Both the position numbers and the translations under genes were made by a program. The notes under the pieces were generated by a model, which was not told the DNA's origin, did not search any database, and worked only from the letters and a program-made list of their open reading frames with translations. Positions 26,895 through 35,487 of a stretch of 64,000 nucleotides of DNA are shown piece by piece (the stretch's first letter is position 1; each line of letters begins with the position of its first letter). Origin of the DNA: Hyphomonas sp. (GTDB lineage Bacteria; Pseudomonadota; Alphaproteobacteria; Caulobacterales; Hyphomonadaceae); NCBI GenBank assembly GCA_016124495.1, contig WGNP01000002.1, forward strand, positions 109,676-173,675, in the 5' to 3' direction.

Positions 26895-28262
26895 ATGGAA
26901 GAGGGCGCACGGGATTCGCGGGCAGGATTTGAGGACGCCATCTTCACGCTGGCGCCTGAAGGGCTCGGCTCGGCCCAGTCAGCCCTCGGCCGCACACGCC
27001 TGCGCACCTTCATCACCCTGCGCTGGCTCGCCGTCGGCGGTCAGACGAGCGCCGTGTTGCTGGTCTACTTCGGCCTCGGCTTCCAGCTGGCGCTGGCGCT
27101 CTGCCTCGCCATCATCGCCGCCTCGGCCTGGCTCAACGTGTTCCTGTCCTTCGCCTTCCCCTCGCAGCGCCTGACGCGCAGCTGGGAGGCGGCGGCCCAG
27201 CTCGGCTTCGACACGGTTCAGCTCGCCGCGCTGATCGCCGTCACCGGCGGCCTGTCGAATCCCTTCCTTCTCCTGCTGCTCGCCCCGGTCACCGTCGCCG
27301 CGCTCAGCCTCAGCTTCCCGCCTGCCACCTTCGTTGCCGTTACCGCTCTCGTGATGGCCGCCGTCATGCCGCTCGTCAGCCTCCCCCTGCCCTGGACCGA
27401 GGCCGGCGGCACCCACCTGCCGATCCTCTTCCAGTGGGGCCAGTTTGCCGCCCTCGCCGTCGGCACGGTGTTCTTCACCCTTTCGGCCGGCCGCGTCAGC
27501 CAGGACGAGGCCCGCCTCGTGCGCGCGCTCGACGCCGCCAGCGTCGTGATGGCGCGCGAGCAGAAACTCTCCGCCCTCGGCGCCATGTCAGCGATGACCG
27601 CGCACGAACTCGGCACCCCGCTCGCCACCATCCACCTCGTCGCCAAGGAACTGGTGCGCGAGCTGGGACCGGGCGATCCGCATGCCGAGGATATCCGCCT
27701 GATCGCCGAACAGGCCGACCGCTGCCGCGCCATCCTCTCAGCCATCCGCGAAGCGCGCGACGCTACCGACATCGTACACGCCCGCATGCCACTGGACGCC
27801 CTCGTCGAGGAGGCCGCCGCCCCCATGAAAGGTCTGGGCGTCGCGGTCGTTGTGCGCGCGACCGCCGGCGAGGGCGGCACGCCCCGTCCACCGGTGATCG
27901 AGCGCAGCCCGGAAATCCTGCACGCCCTCGGCGCCTTCATCGAGAACGCCGTCAGCTTCGCCGCTACCCGCGTCGAGGCGACTGCAAGCTGGACCAGCGA
28001 CCAGGTGATCATCACCATCATGGATGACGGCCCCGGCTTTTCCTCCGAAGTCATCCCTAAACTCGGCGAGCCCTACATCTCCGACCGGTCCGAAGCCCGC
28101 CTCGGCGGCGGCGACATGGGCCTCGGTTTCTTCATCGCCAAGACGCTGATCGAGCGCACCGGCGGGCGAATTGCCTCGCGTAACCGAACGCCGCCTGCTA
28201 CCGGCGCGGTGGTACAGGCAGTCTGGCCTCTTCGCGCCTTATTGCCGCGCAGTTTGGACTAG
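26895..28262 (+). CDS. regB: Redox-sensing histidine kinase RegB/PrrB/ActS type
   Basis: This 455-residue protein has six TM helices (about 35-190) containing TGGLSNPF, the GGxxNPF quinone-binding signature, then a transmitter with H-box TAHELGTPLATI. The phospho-acceptor is His237, and a cysteine in EQADRCRAIL is at 277, exactly 40 residues on, the same spacing as His225 and redox-active Cys265 of Rhodobacter capsulatus RegB. N, G1 (DDGPGFS) and G2 (GGGDMGLGFFIAKTL) boxes follow. It senses ubiquinone and thiol redox state and phosphorylates RegA, encoded 58 bp downstream. The ATG at 26895 is preferred to an upstream in-frame start inside the divergent promoter. Confidence 0.93.
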   Translation: MEEGARDSRAGFEDAIFTLAPEGLGSAQSALGRTRLRTFITLRWLAVGGQTSAVLLVYFGLGFQLALALCLAIIAASAWLNVFLSFAFPSQRLTRSWEAAAQLGFDTVQLAALIAVTGGLSNPFLLLLLAPVTVAALSLSFPPATFVAVTALVMAAVMPLVSLPLPWTEAGGTHLPILFQWGQFAALAVGTVFFTLSAGRVSQDEARLVRALDAASVVMAREQKLSALGAMSAMTAHELGTPLATIHLVAKELVRELGPGDPHAEDIRLIAEQADRCRAILSAIREARDATDIVHARMPLDALVEEAAAPMKGLGVAVVVRATAGEGGTPRPPVIERSPEILHALGAFIENAVSFAATRVEATASWTSDQVIITIMDDGPGFSSEVIPKLGEPYISDRSEARLGGGDMGLGFFIAKTLIERTGGRIASRNRTPPATGAVVQAVWPLRALLPRSLD

Positions 28263-28320
28263 CAGGCATATTGGCCCTATATTTGCTGTTGATACATAAT
28301 TGAATTCAGGAACCCGTCCT

Positions 28321-28893
28321 ATGGACCGCCCCGCCCCCGTAAACGTGCACCCGAGCCTTGAAGCGCTCGAAGACAAGACCTGTCTCGTGATGGACGATGA
28401 CGGCCCGTTCGTGCAGCGCCTCGCCAGGGCCCTAGCCCAGCGCGGCTTTGTCGTCTCGGCGGTCTCCACCGTCGCTGAAGGCAAGGACATCGCGCGCCTC
28501 AACCCGCCCGCTTTTGCCGTGTTGGACCTGCGCCTTGAAGACGGCAGCGGCCTCGAAGTCGTCGAAGTTCTCCAGAAGGCGCGGCCCGATGCCCGCGCGG
28601 TGATCCTCACCGGTTACGGCGCCATCGCGACCGCCGTCGCCGCCGTAAAGGCCGGCGCGGTCGATTACCTCTCGAAGCCCGCCGATGTCGAAGACATCAT
28701 CCGTGCCCTGACCGCCACCCAGGACGAACGCCCCGCGCCGCCCGAGAACCCTATGTCAGCCGACCGCGTGCGCTGGGAACACATCCAGCGCGTCTACGAG
28801 CTGTGCAACCACAACGTCTCGGAAACCGCCCGCCGCCTCAACATGCACCGCCGCACCCTGCAGCGGATCCTGGCGAAACGCGCACCGCGCTAG
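28321..28893 (+). CDS. regA: Response regulator RegA/PrrA/ActR type
   Basis: At 190 residues, the receiver domain has the acidic pocket MDDDGPF, the phospho-acceptor Asp69 in FAVLDLRLEDGSGL and the lysine in YLSKPAD. A proline-rich linker (PAPPENPMS) leads to a Fis-type HTH with NVSETARRLNMHRRTLQRIL, the near-invariant DNA-binding end of the RegA family. It controls respiration, nitrogen and carbon metabolism in response to redox. AGGA lies nine bases before the ATG. It ends three bases before the stop of the convergent tyrC-like gene. Confidence 0.94.
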   Translation: MDRPAPVNVHPSLEALEDKTCLVMDDDGPFVQRLARALAQRGFVVSAVSTVAEGKDIARLNPPAFAVLDLRLEDGSGLEVVEVLQKARPDARAVILTGYGAIATAVAAVKAGAVDYLSKPADVEDIIRALTATQDERPAPPENPMSADRVRWEHIQRVYELCNHNVSETARRLNMHRRTLQRILAKRAPR

Positions 28894-28896
28894 CGG

Positions 28897-29832
28897 CTAC
28901 TCCTCAGCCTTCGGAACGTTCCGCCCGAAGTTTACCGCGCCGGAATCCTGACCCGCATCGATGATCGCCTTGCGGATCGTCCTCGCCCGCGTGAACTCAC
29001 GCATCAGCATGTCGCCATCGCCCCAGCGAATGGCGCGCTGCAGGGCGGCAAGGTCTTCGGAGAACCGCCCGAGGCATTCCAGCACGGCCTCGCGGTTGTT
29101 CAGGAACACGTCGCGCCACATCACCGGGTCAGACGCCGCGATCCGCGTGAAGTCGCGAAATCCGCCAGCAGAGTACTTGACGACTTCGCCCTGTTCGACC
29201 GTTTCCATGTCGAAGGCGGTTGCGACAATGTTGAACGCAATCAGGTGCGGCAGGTGCGAGGTGATCGCCAGCACGCGGTCATGCCGCGCCGCGTCCATAG
29301 ATTCCACCTTGGCGCCGAGCCCTTTCCAGAACGCCGTGAGCTGCGCCAGCGCCTCCGCCTCTCCCGCCGCCCCGGTCTCGACCGGCGTAAGAATATGCCA
29401 GGCCCCCTGGAACAGCGTCGGGAAGCCGGCATCGGGGCCGGATTGTTCGGTGCCCGCAATCGGATGACCGGGGATCATGTGAATGCGCCCATCGGCGGCG
29501 GCCGACAGCGCGCGCGCCGCTTCGCTTTTCACGGAGCCTACGTCCGTCAGGATGGCGCCATCCTTCATCGCCGGCACTGCCCCGGCAGCGACATTGCCCA
29601 GCGCGCCAACCGGCACGCACAGGATCACGCAATCAGCCTGCGCCGCAGCAGCTTCCAGCGACGGGGCGACTTCGCCGAGGCCGATCTCTGCCGCACGGGC
29701 CCGCACGTCCGGATTGGCATCGTAAAGGACGATCTCGCCGGCCATGCCATATTCGCGTGCCGCCCGGGCGATCGAGGAGCCGATCAGGCCCGCCCCGATG
29801 ATGGCGATACGCGGAAAGACAGGGTCGGTCAT
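28897..29832 (-). CDS. tyrC: Prephenate/arogenate dehydrogenase
   Basis: The protein is 311 residues, with NAD-binding motif IIGAGLIGSS at the N-terminus, the substrate-binding segments DVGSVKSEA and PGHPIAGTEQSG near residues 100-130, and the helical dimerisation domain containing SHLPHLIAFNIV. It oxidises prephenate or arogenate toward tyrosine. It has no ACT or chorismate mutase domain, so it is the short cyclohexadienyl form; substrate preference is not decided by sequence alone. No other aromatic genes lie adjacent. Confidence 0.9.
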   Translation of the reverse strand: MTDPVFPRIAIIGAGLIGSSIARAAREYGMAGEIVLYDANPDVRARAAEIGLGEVAPSLEAAAAQADCVILCVPVGALGNVAAGAVPAMKDGAILTDVGSVKSEAARALSAAADGRIHMIPGHPIAGTEQSGPDAGFPTLFQGAWHILTPVETGAAGEAEALAQLTAFWKGLGAKVESMDAARHDRVLAITSHLPHLIAFNIVATAFDMETVEQGEVVKYSAGGFRDFTRIAASDPVMWRDVFLNNREAVLECLGRFSEDLAALQRAIRWGDGDMLMREFTRARTIRKAIIDAGQDSGAVNFGRNVPKAEE

Positions 29833-29956
29833 GACGGGTACTTCTCTGCAGGGGCTTGGCGCGGCTGCTTGGTGGGCAATGGGGCCCGATGCGTCAAGGG
29901 GGCGCGCGGGGCTTTGACACGGTGCGGAGTGGAGGCGCGGCGCCCAGCTTGCTCAG

Positions 29957-30331
29957 ATGAATGACACAGCCCCGATCCTCTGCGGCCTGCGCCAGCGCTG
30001 CGGCGCCTGCGGCGAAGGCCGCCTGTTTTCGTCCTATCTTAAGTTGAACGAAGCGTGCCCGCGTTGCGGCCGGGACATGCGCGCCGCCGACACGGCGGAC
30101 GGCCCGGCCTTCTTCGTCGGCTTCGGCGTGCTGATCCTGACCGCGCCTTTTCTGTTCCTGATCCCGATGAGCCCCCTGCCGCCGCTCATGAAGGCGGGCG
30201 CCATCGTGTTTGTCGCGCTGGTGATCACCGGCCTGTCAATGTGGCTACTGCCGGTGGCCAAGGGAATTCTCCTTAACCTGCAGCTGCATCATCGTTCCGG
30301 CCAGGCCGAATTCGAGCGCAAGGACGGCTGA
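29957..30331 (+). CDS. DUF983 family membrane protein
   Basis: At 124 residues, an N-terminal zinc-ribbon-like part (RQRCGACGEGRLFSSYLK, then CPRCGRDM) is followed by the DGPAFFVGF motif and two TM helices (about 55-76 and 80-102). This is the DUF983 layout found throughout alphaproteobacteria, often near cytochrome oxidase assembly genes; a SCO gene lies 3 kb away here. No activity is known. Confidence 0.85.
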   Translation: MNDTAPILCGLRQRCGACGEGRLFSSYLKLNEACPRCGRDMRAADTADGPAFFVGFGVLILTAPFLFLIPMSPLPPLMKAGAIVFVALVITGLSMWLLPVAKGILLNLQLHHRSGQAEFERKDG

Positions 30332-30537
30332 CCGCGGGCCCGCACGGCCGCTGCAAATCCGCTCGCCACCTCCCCCGCGATACGGTAAACACCAATTCGT
30401 TATGTCGATCACACCAAAGGGTGGACATGGGTTCTCGGGACGAAAAAGTCGCCATCGCCGCCGCAACTGTTGCCCGGATGGAGCAGCAGAGCGAAAAACG
30501 CAAGGCTCGTGACGGCGCGCAGCAAGAGGGGTCACCA

Positions 30538-31005
30538 ATGCGTCTGATATTCGGAATTTTTCCGCTGCTGGTCATTCCAGTCATTCTTTACAATCTGATC
30601 GCCCTCGCGGGCGGCTCCGTCGAGACGACCGGCGCAGCAGGTGAGTTGATCCGTGCAGGACAGCCGCCGATCAGCGGCCTTCTGGGCGAACGCTTCCTCG
30701 GCCTGCCGATGATTTCCGGCGTCGAATGGGTGCTCACCAAGGGCGACGCGATCGTCCTGCTCGCAGTCACCTTCCTCTTCCTCGAAATCCTGAAATCGAC
30801 CAGCACCGGCACCGCCACGATCATCAATCACGGCATCTCGCTGCTGCTCTTCATCATCTGCCTCGTGCAGTTCCTGCTGATGCCGAACTTCGCAACCTCG
30901 ACCTTCTTCATCCTGATGGCGATGACACTGCTCGATGTGCTGGCAGGCGTGATCGTCACCATCGTCTCGGCCCGCCGCGACTTCGGTGTGGACGGCAACG
31001 TCTGA
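30538..31005 (+). CDS. Hypothetical multi-TM membrane protein
   Basis: The protein is 155 residues with about four TM helices (residues 3-24, 62-80, 88-108, 113-135). I see no known catalytic motif; SGVEWVLTKGDAIVLLAV and STGTATIINHGISLLLF look conserved in style and occur in uncharacterised alphaproteobacterial proteins. AGAGGGG sits six bases before this ATG. The frame is open to an ATG at 30427, which would add 37 charged residues and has a weaker ribosome site. The gene ends at a bidirectional terminator facing phaR. Confidence 0.7.
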   Translation: MRLIFGIFPLLVIPVILYNLIALAGGSVETTGAAGELIRAGQPPISGLLGERFLGLPMISGVEWVLTKGDAIVLLAVTFLFLEILKSTSTGTATIINHGISLLLFIICLVQFLLMPNFATSTFFILMAMTLLDVLAGVIVTIVSARRDFGVDGNV

Positions 31006-31027
31006 ACGAAGACAGATGGCAAAGAAA

Positions 31028-31061
31028 AAGCCGGAAACGCGCCTGCGTTTCCGGCTTTTTT
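31028..31061. terminator. Bidirectional Rho-independent terminator
   Basis: A 13-bp perfect stem (AAGCCGGAAACGC with GCGTTTCCGGCTT), four-base loop, A-rich before and T-rich after. It serves both the membrane protein gene and the convergent phaR. Confidence 0.93.
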
Positions 31062-31080
31062 CATGGAGGCTGCAGCAGGC

Positions 31081-31659
31081 CTAGTCCTTGCGGGAAATCT
31101 CGCTCAGCTGCTTCTGGATCAGCTCCATCTGCTCCTGCATCGCAGCCATCGCTTCGGCCTGGTATTCGAGGAACGGATTGGCCGCCGCAGGTGACGCCCG
31201 GTCATTGCGGCCTGCCTGGAAAACGGTCGGCACGAACATCTTCATGGCCTGTTCGAACATCAACATGTTGCGCTGCGCCTGCGCCTCGAGCAGGTTCATC
31301 GGATTGGCAGCCTTGCGCCATTCCTTCTGCGAGTCCGAGAACGAGTTCATCGACATGTCCAGGAAAGCCGGCAGGAAGGTCTGCGCACCGCCGCCATAGA
31401 AGCCGATCAACTGGCGCAGGAAGTTCAGCGGCAGCGCGCCCTGCCCCTTGGTTTCCTGCTCGAAGATGATCTGGGTCAGAACCTGCCGTGTGAGATCATC
31501 ACCTGTCTTGGCATCGCGGACTTCAAAGTCCCGGCCCTCGCGCACGAGGTCCGAAAGATGGTCCAGCGTCACGTAAGACGAGGTCGACGTATCGTACAGA
31601 CGCCGGTTCGCATACTTTTTGATGATGATCGGTCCACCCGATCCATTTGTCTTGGCCAT
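31081..31659 (-). CDS. phaR: Polyhydroxyalkanoate synthesis repressor PhaR
   Basis: At 192 residues, the N-terminal PHB/PHA accumulation regulator domain is recognisable from IIKKYANRRLYDTSTSSYVTLDHL, with the QETKGQGALP segment near residue 70. The C-terminal half is methionine/glutamine-rich helical sequence (EQAMKMF, AAMQEQMELIQKQL) as in PHA-granule-binding regulators. PhaR binds both PHA polymer and DNA, repressing phasin and its own gene until granules form. It is divergent from phaB with a perfect inverted repeat between them. Confidence 0.93.
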   Translation of the reverse strand: MAKTNGSGGPIIIKKYANRRLYDTSTSSYVTLDHLSDLVREGRDFEVRDAKTGDDLTRQVLTQIIFEQETKGQGALPLNFLRQLIGFYGGGAQTFLPAFLDMSMNSFSDSQKEWRKAANPMNLLEAQAQRNMLMFEQAMKMFVPTVFQAGRNDRASPAAANPFLEYQAEAMAAMQEQMELIQKQLSEISRKD

Positions 31660-31712
31660 GTCCTCGCCCTAGTTCTCGCCGGGTCCGTTCCGGGCAAGCA
31701 ATTATTGTGCTC

Positions 31713-31729
31713 GTGCGAAATGATCGCAC
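31713..31729. promoter_or_regulatory. Inverted repeat between phaR and phaB, candidate PhaR operator
   Basis: GTGCGA, AATGA spacer, TCGCAC: perfect six-base arms. It lies 54 bp from the phaR start and 80 bp from the phaB start, where an autoregulatory PhaR site would be expected. PhaR sites in other alphaproteobacteria are TGC/GCA-rich, which these arms share; the assignment is an inference. Confidence 0.45.
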
Positions 31730-31808
31730 AAAAGACGCGCTTGACCAATGCGGTATTGAAGTTGCAGGCAGGTTCACGAGAAAAACTCAAACGGGAGAAC
31801 GACTTAAA

Positions 31809-32534
31809 ATGGCGCGCACAGCACTGGTCACAGGCGGAACACGGGGCATCGGCAAGGCGATCAGCGAGATGCTGAAGGCCAAGGGTTACACGGTTGCGGC
31901 CAATTACGGCGGCAATGACGCCGCCGCCGCCGAGTTCTCCAAAGCCACCGGCATCAAGGTTTTCAAATTCGATGTGGCCGATTATGGCGCAGTCGGCGAA
32001 GGCCTGACGGCCGTCGAAGCCGAGGTGGGACCGGTCGATATCCTGGTTAACAATGCGGGCATTACGCGCGACGCGCCTTTCCACAAGATGACCCTCGCCC
32101 AGTGGCAGGAAGTCATCAACGTCGACCTCACCTCCGCATTCAACGTCACCCGCCAGGTCTGGGACGGTATGCGCGACCGCAATTTCGGCCGCATCATCAA
32201 CATCTCCTCGATAAACGGCCAGAAAGGTCAGTTCACGCAGGCGAACTATTCCGCCGCAAAGGCCGGCCTGATCGGCTTCACCAAGGCCCTCGCCTATGAA
32301 GGCGCCAAGAAGGGCATCACCTCCAACGTTGTCGCGCCCGGGTATATCGATACCGAGATGCTCCAGGCCGTGAAACCGGAAGTACTCGAAGGCATCATTG
32401 CGACCATCCCGGTCGGCCGCCTCGGCAAGGCCGAAGAGATCGCCTCGATGTGCGCCTACCTTGCCTCCGACGAAGCTGCCTTCATCAACGGCGCGACTAT
32501 GACCGTCAACGGCGCGCAGTACATCGCGGGCTGA
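31809..32534 (+). CDS. phaB: Acetoacetyl-CoA reductase
   Basis: This is a 241-residue SDR with the PhaB pattern: TGGTRGIGKAIS cofactor loop, NNAGITRDAPFHKM near residue 85, catalytic serine in NISSINGQKGQF, and NYSAAKAGLIGFTK (Tyr-x3-Lys). It reduces acetoacetyl-CoA to (R)-3-hydroxybutyryl-CoA with NADPH, feeding PHB synthesis and the ethylmalonyl-CoA pathway. GGGAGAACG precedes the ATG. phaA and phaC are not in the window, but the divergent phaR supports the assignment over FabG. Confidence 0.9.
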   Translation: MARTALVTGGTRGIGKAISEMLKAKGYTVAANYGGNDAAAAEFSKATGIKVFKFDVADYGAVGEGLTAVEAEVGPVDILVNNAGITRDAPFHKMTLAQWQEVINVDLTSAFNVTRQVWDGMRDRNFGRIINISSINGQKGQFTQANYSAAKAGLIGFTKALAYEGAKKGITSNVVAPGYIDTEMLQAVKPEVLEGIIATIPVGRLGKAEEIASMCAYLASDEAAFINGATMTVNGAQYIAG

Positions 32535-32544
32535 TCGCCTGAAC

Positions 32545-33003
32545 TCAGCCCGCGCGACGGCGCAGGCTGAAATAGGCCGCGGCGATGACAAGGGCCGGAA
32601 TCCAGAGTCCGGTCCCGATCAGCAGCCAGCCTGCAATCACAACCAGTACGATCCGCTGTCGCACAGACAGCCGGCGCCAGCCCGCGTGCAGCCCCGCCTT
32701 GAATGCCTGAACACCGGGCGCCGCGTGAGGCAGCTGCGGCTGCGTATGTTTGGTGACGGCCGCAAACTTTTCCGGCGCGGGCGGCGCCGTGGCCGGCTTG
32801 TCGCGGATCACGGAGAAAGGATCAGTCTCGCGTTTGCCGAACCTGCCAAATATCGACACCGGCTGTTCCACCAGCACCGGCGCCTTCACCCGCAGCCGGC
32901 CCGCCTGGCTGGTCGGGCGCAGCGACATCGGGTCCTTGCGATCCGCGCCGAGATCCATGCGCACGCCGAACGTGTCATCATACCGGGGCCGTCTTCCAAA
33001 CAT
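32545..33003 (-). CDS. Hypothetical protein with C-terminal membrane segment
   Basis: The protein is 152 residues, mostly hydrophilic and basic, with prolines around residue 70, then a C-terminal hydrophobic stretch (about 115-145: IVLVVIAGWLLIGTGLWIPALVI) able to form one or two TM helices, ending RRRAG. No family is recognised. Ten bases separate its stop from that of the convergent phaB. Confidence 0.55.
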   Translation of the reverse strand: MFGRRPRYDDTFGVRMDLGADRKDPMSLRPTSQAGRLRVKAPVLVEQPVSIFGRFGKRETDPFSVIRDKPATAPPAPEKFAAVTKHTQPQLPHAAPGVQAFKAGLHAGWRRLSVRQRIVLVVIAGWLLIGTGLWIPALVIAAAYFSLRRRAG

Positions 33004-33073
33004 AGATAGGAAACCTCTCTGCCGCCGCGCAATCCTGCACCGCGAAGTTCAAAATTCAGCTAATCGCCCGCCG

Positions 33074-33517
33074 TCAGACGGCCGGGCGCCAGTCCGCCGA
33101 CGCCAGCGTGAAACCCGAAAACTCGAACCCCGGCGCCACGATGCAGGAGACCAGCGTCCAGTGGCCGAGGGTCTCCGCAGTCTGCCAGTGATGCGCCGGG
33201 ATCACAGCCTGGGGCCGCTGCCCCGCCCGCAGGTCCGGGCCAAGGGTGACAGACGATGCGCCCTTGCCGTCCGGCGGTGACAGTGTCAGCGCCAGCGGCC
33301 CGCCCGCATGCCAGAGCCAGGCTTCTTCGGCGTCCACCCGGTGCCAGGCGGACACTTGATCGACCTCCAGCAGGTAGTAGATCGCCGTCATCACCGCTCT
33401 GCCCTCGCCGCCCGCCCGGTAAGTCTCGGCATAGTGGCCGCCTTCAGGGTGCGGCGACATGTTCAGCAAGCGGATGATCTCGTTGGCGCCGAGATCGCCA
33501 GCGCGGGCAAGCGCCAT
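33074..33517 (-). CDS. Cupin domain protein (DUF985)
   Basis: At 147 residues it begins ANEIIRLLNMSPHPEGGHYAETYR, the DUF985 signature, followed by TAIYYLLEVDQVSAWHRVDAEEAWLWHAGGPL and a late PAHHWQTAE histidine pair, forming a cupin metal-like pocket. Function is unknown in bacteria. Its ATG overlaps the gloB stop (TGATG), so it is translated with glyoxalase II. Confidence 0.88.
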   Translation of the reverse strand: MALARAGDLGANEIIRLLNMSPHPEGGHYAETYRAGGEGRAVMTAIYYLLEVDQVSAWHRVDAEEAWLWHAGGPLALTLSPPDGKGASSVTLGPDLRAGQRPQAVIPAHHWQTAETLGHWTLVSCIVAPGFEFSGFTLASADWRPAV

Positions 33518-34287
33518 CAGAACCGGTCCTTCCGTCCACGGATTTCCCCGAACGTCGCCGCCGCGTTACCCGCGTGCCCCATCGCCAGCTGCATCTCCGG
33601 CAGGTCGGCGCGCAGGAACGGATTGGTCGCCAATTCCCGCTCCAACAGCGCCGGCACGGTCGGCAGATTGTCCGAGCGCCGCTTCTCGATCCAGGCGACG
33701 TAATCCTTCAGCGCCTTGTTCTCCGGCTCGATCGTCACCGCGAAACGCGCGTTCGACGCCGTGTACTCATGCGCGCAGTAAAGCTGTGTCTTCGGCGGCA
33801 GCGCCTTCAACCGCTTCAGGCTCTGCCACATCATCTCCATCGTGCCCTCGAACACCCGTCCGCAGCCAAGCGCGAACACCGAATCGCCTACGAACGCCGC
33901 CGACTGGTCCGCAAAGTGGAGCGCGATATGCCCCAGCGTATGGCCCGGCACATCGATGACCGCCGCCTTCGCCTCACCAAGCATCACGGCGTCGCCGCCC
34001 TTCACCGCCTGGTCGATCCCCGGTATTTTGGCCGCCTCCCCGGCTGGCCCGATGATCCGGCAACCGGTCTCTTCCTTCAGCCGCAGGTTCCCGCCCGCAT
34101 GGTCCGGATGCCAGTGCGTGTTCCAGATCTGCGTGATCGTCCAGCCGCGCAGCTTCGCCTCGGCGAGGTAGCGCTCGGCGTCCGGCGTATCGATCGCCGC
34201 CGTCTCGCCGGAACCGGCGTCGTGAACCAGATATCCGTAATTGTCGTTCAGGCAGGGAAACTGGTGTATGTCGATAAAGATGCCCAT
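33517..34287 (-). CDS. gloB: Hydroxyacylglutathione hydrolase (glyoxalase II)
   Basis: The protein is 256 residues. The binuclear metal motif is THWHPDHAGG (near 55-64), with further ligands in PGHTLGHIALHF near 110 and GDSVFALGCGR near 134, and YCAHEYTASNARFA near 170. The C-terminal helical domain that binds glutathione is complete. It hydrolyses S-lactoylglutathione to lactate and glutathione, completing the pathway begun by the glyoxalase I at 16.5 kb. The start at 34287 gives the family N-terminus IHQFPCLNDNYGYL. It is divergent from a methyltransferase, an arrangement common in alphaproteobacteria. Confidence 0.94.
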   Translation of the reverse strand: MGIFIDIHQFPCLNDNYGYLVHDAGSGETAAIDTPDAERYLAEAKLRGWTITQIWNTHWHPDHAGGNLRLKEETGCRIIGPAGEAAKIPGIDQAVKGGDAVMLGEAKAAVIDVPGHTLGHIALHFADQSAAFVGDSVFALGCGRVFEGTMEMMWQSLKRLKALPPKTQLYCAHEYTASNARFAVTIEPENKALKDYVAWIEKRRSDNLPTVPALLERELATNPFLRADLPEMQLAMGHAGNAAATFGEIRGRKDRF

Positions 34288-34330
34288 GAGCCCGATTCCC
34301 GAATTGCTGATTGAGTCCGGACTGTAGCCC

Positions 34331-35074
34331 ATGCGTCAGGACGCCGTCACCCTCGAACGCTTCTACGCCTCGGCCCTCGGCCGCGCCGCCGGCCGCGTCC
34401 TCGCTGGCAAGCTTACCGATCTCTGGGGCGACGCCAGCGGCCTGTCGATGCTTGGCCTTGGCTACGCGCTGCCCGTGCTGGAAGCCTTCGGCAGCGCGCC
34501 CAGCCGGATGATCGCGGCGATCCCCTTCGAACATGGCCCCGTGCGCTGGTCCGCGTCCGAGCGCGGCAATGCCTCGGTAGCGGTCGGGGATCCGCGCCTG
34601 CCTTTCCCGGATGGCCTGTTTGACCGCGTCATCGTGCTGCACGGCCTCGAGGAGGCTGGTGACCCGCGCGCCTATTTGCGCGAGATCTGGCGTATCACCG
34701 CGCCGGAAGGCCGCATCGTACTGGCCGCCGCCAACCGCGCCGGCCTCTGGTCACGCGCCACGCAGACGCCGTTCGGACAGGGCCGGCCCTGGACGCGCAG
34801 CCAGTTGTCGAACCTGCTCTCCGGCGGGCTGTTCCAGGTCACTGCTTCGTCCAGCGCGCTCTACATGCCCCCGCTCTCCAGCGGCCTCGTCACCTCTGCC
34901 GCTGAAGGCTGGGAGGCGATCGGGCGCATGTTCACGCCGGGATTCGGCGGCGTCGTACTCATCGAGGCGGTCAAGCGGCTCTATGCCCCGCCCGGCGGCG
35001 GCGCCGCGGCTCCCGTTACGGAACGTCTGCGCATCGCCCGCCCGGCCCAGGCCGCACGGCGCGAAGATCATTGA
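34331..35074 (+). CDS. Class I SAM-dependent methyltransferase
   Basis: At 247 residues it is of the methyltransferase-11 type: MLGLGYALPVLEAF as the SAM-binding strand/loop, LPFPDGLFDRVIVLHGLEEAGDP as motif post-I/II and APEGRIVLAAANRAGLWS as motif III. The glycine motif is weaker than usual. The substrate is unknown; its conserved divergence from gloB suggests a house-keeping role. The C-terminal 30 residues are proline- and arginine-rich. Confidence 0.82.
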   Translation: MRQDAVTLERFYASALGRAAGRVLAGKLTDLWGDASGLSMLGLGYALPVLEAFGSAPSRMIAAIPFEHGPVRWSASERGNASVAVGDPRLPFPDGLFDRVIVLHGLEEAGDPRAYLREIWRITAPEGRIVLAAANRAGLWSRATQTPFGQGRPWTRSQLSNLLSGGLFQVTASSSALYMPPLSSGLVTSAAEGWEAIGRMFTPGFGGVVLIEAVKRLYAPPGGGAAAPVTERLRIARPAQAARREDH

Positions 35075-35136
35075 CGCGCGCAATTGTAACATTATTTTCG
35101 CACCTGCAGCAAACAAGGCGCGCGAGGGTCCCCGAC

Positions 35137-35481
35137 ATGAAACTGATCACTGCCGTGTTCAAGCCGAGCCGCCTCGATGCCGTGATCGAGGCGATCTCTG
35201 AAGCCGGCGCCACCGGTCTCACTGTGACCGAAGTGCGCGGCTACGGCCGCCAGCAGGGCAAGACGGAAGTCTACCGCGGCGCCGAATACGAAGTGCGCCT
35301 GCTGCCGAAGGTGAAAGTCGAGCTGGCCTGCGCCGATGATGATGCCGAACGCCTGATCGAGGCGATCACCCAGTCAGCCAACACCGGCACCATCGGCGAC
35401 GGCAAGATCTTCGTCCACGACCTTGAAATGATCATCCGCATCCGAACCGGCGAACGCGACGAGCAGGCGATTTCGGGCTAA
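35137..35481 (+). CDS. Nitrogen regulatory protein P-II
   Basis: At 114 residues it has the P-II pattern: MKLITAVFKPSRLDAV start, GLTVTEVRGYGRQQG, T-loop with Tyr51 (GAEYEV, preceded by Tyr46), LLPKVKVELAC and the C-terminal IGDGKIFVHDLE ATP-binding segment. Tyr51 is the uridylylation site. P-II trimers sense 2-oxoglutarate and ATP/ADP and bind targets such as AmtB, NtrB and GlnD/GlnE. Neither glnA nor amtB is next to it, so it cannot be called glnB or glnK by context. Confidence 0.9.
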   Translation: MKLITAVFKPSRLDAVIEAISEAGATGLTVTEVRGYGRQQGKTEVYRGAEYEVRLLPKVKVELACADDDAERLIEAITQSANTGTIGDGKIFVHDLEMIIRIRTGERDEQAISG

Positions 35482-35487
35482 CCTGCC

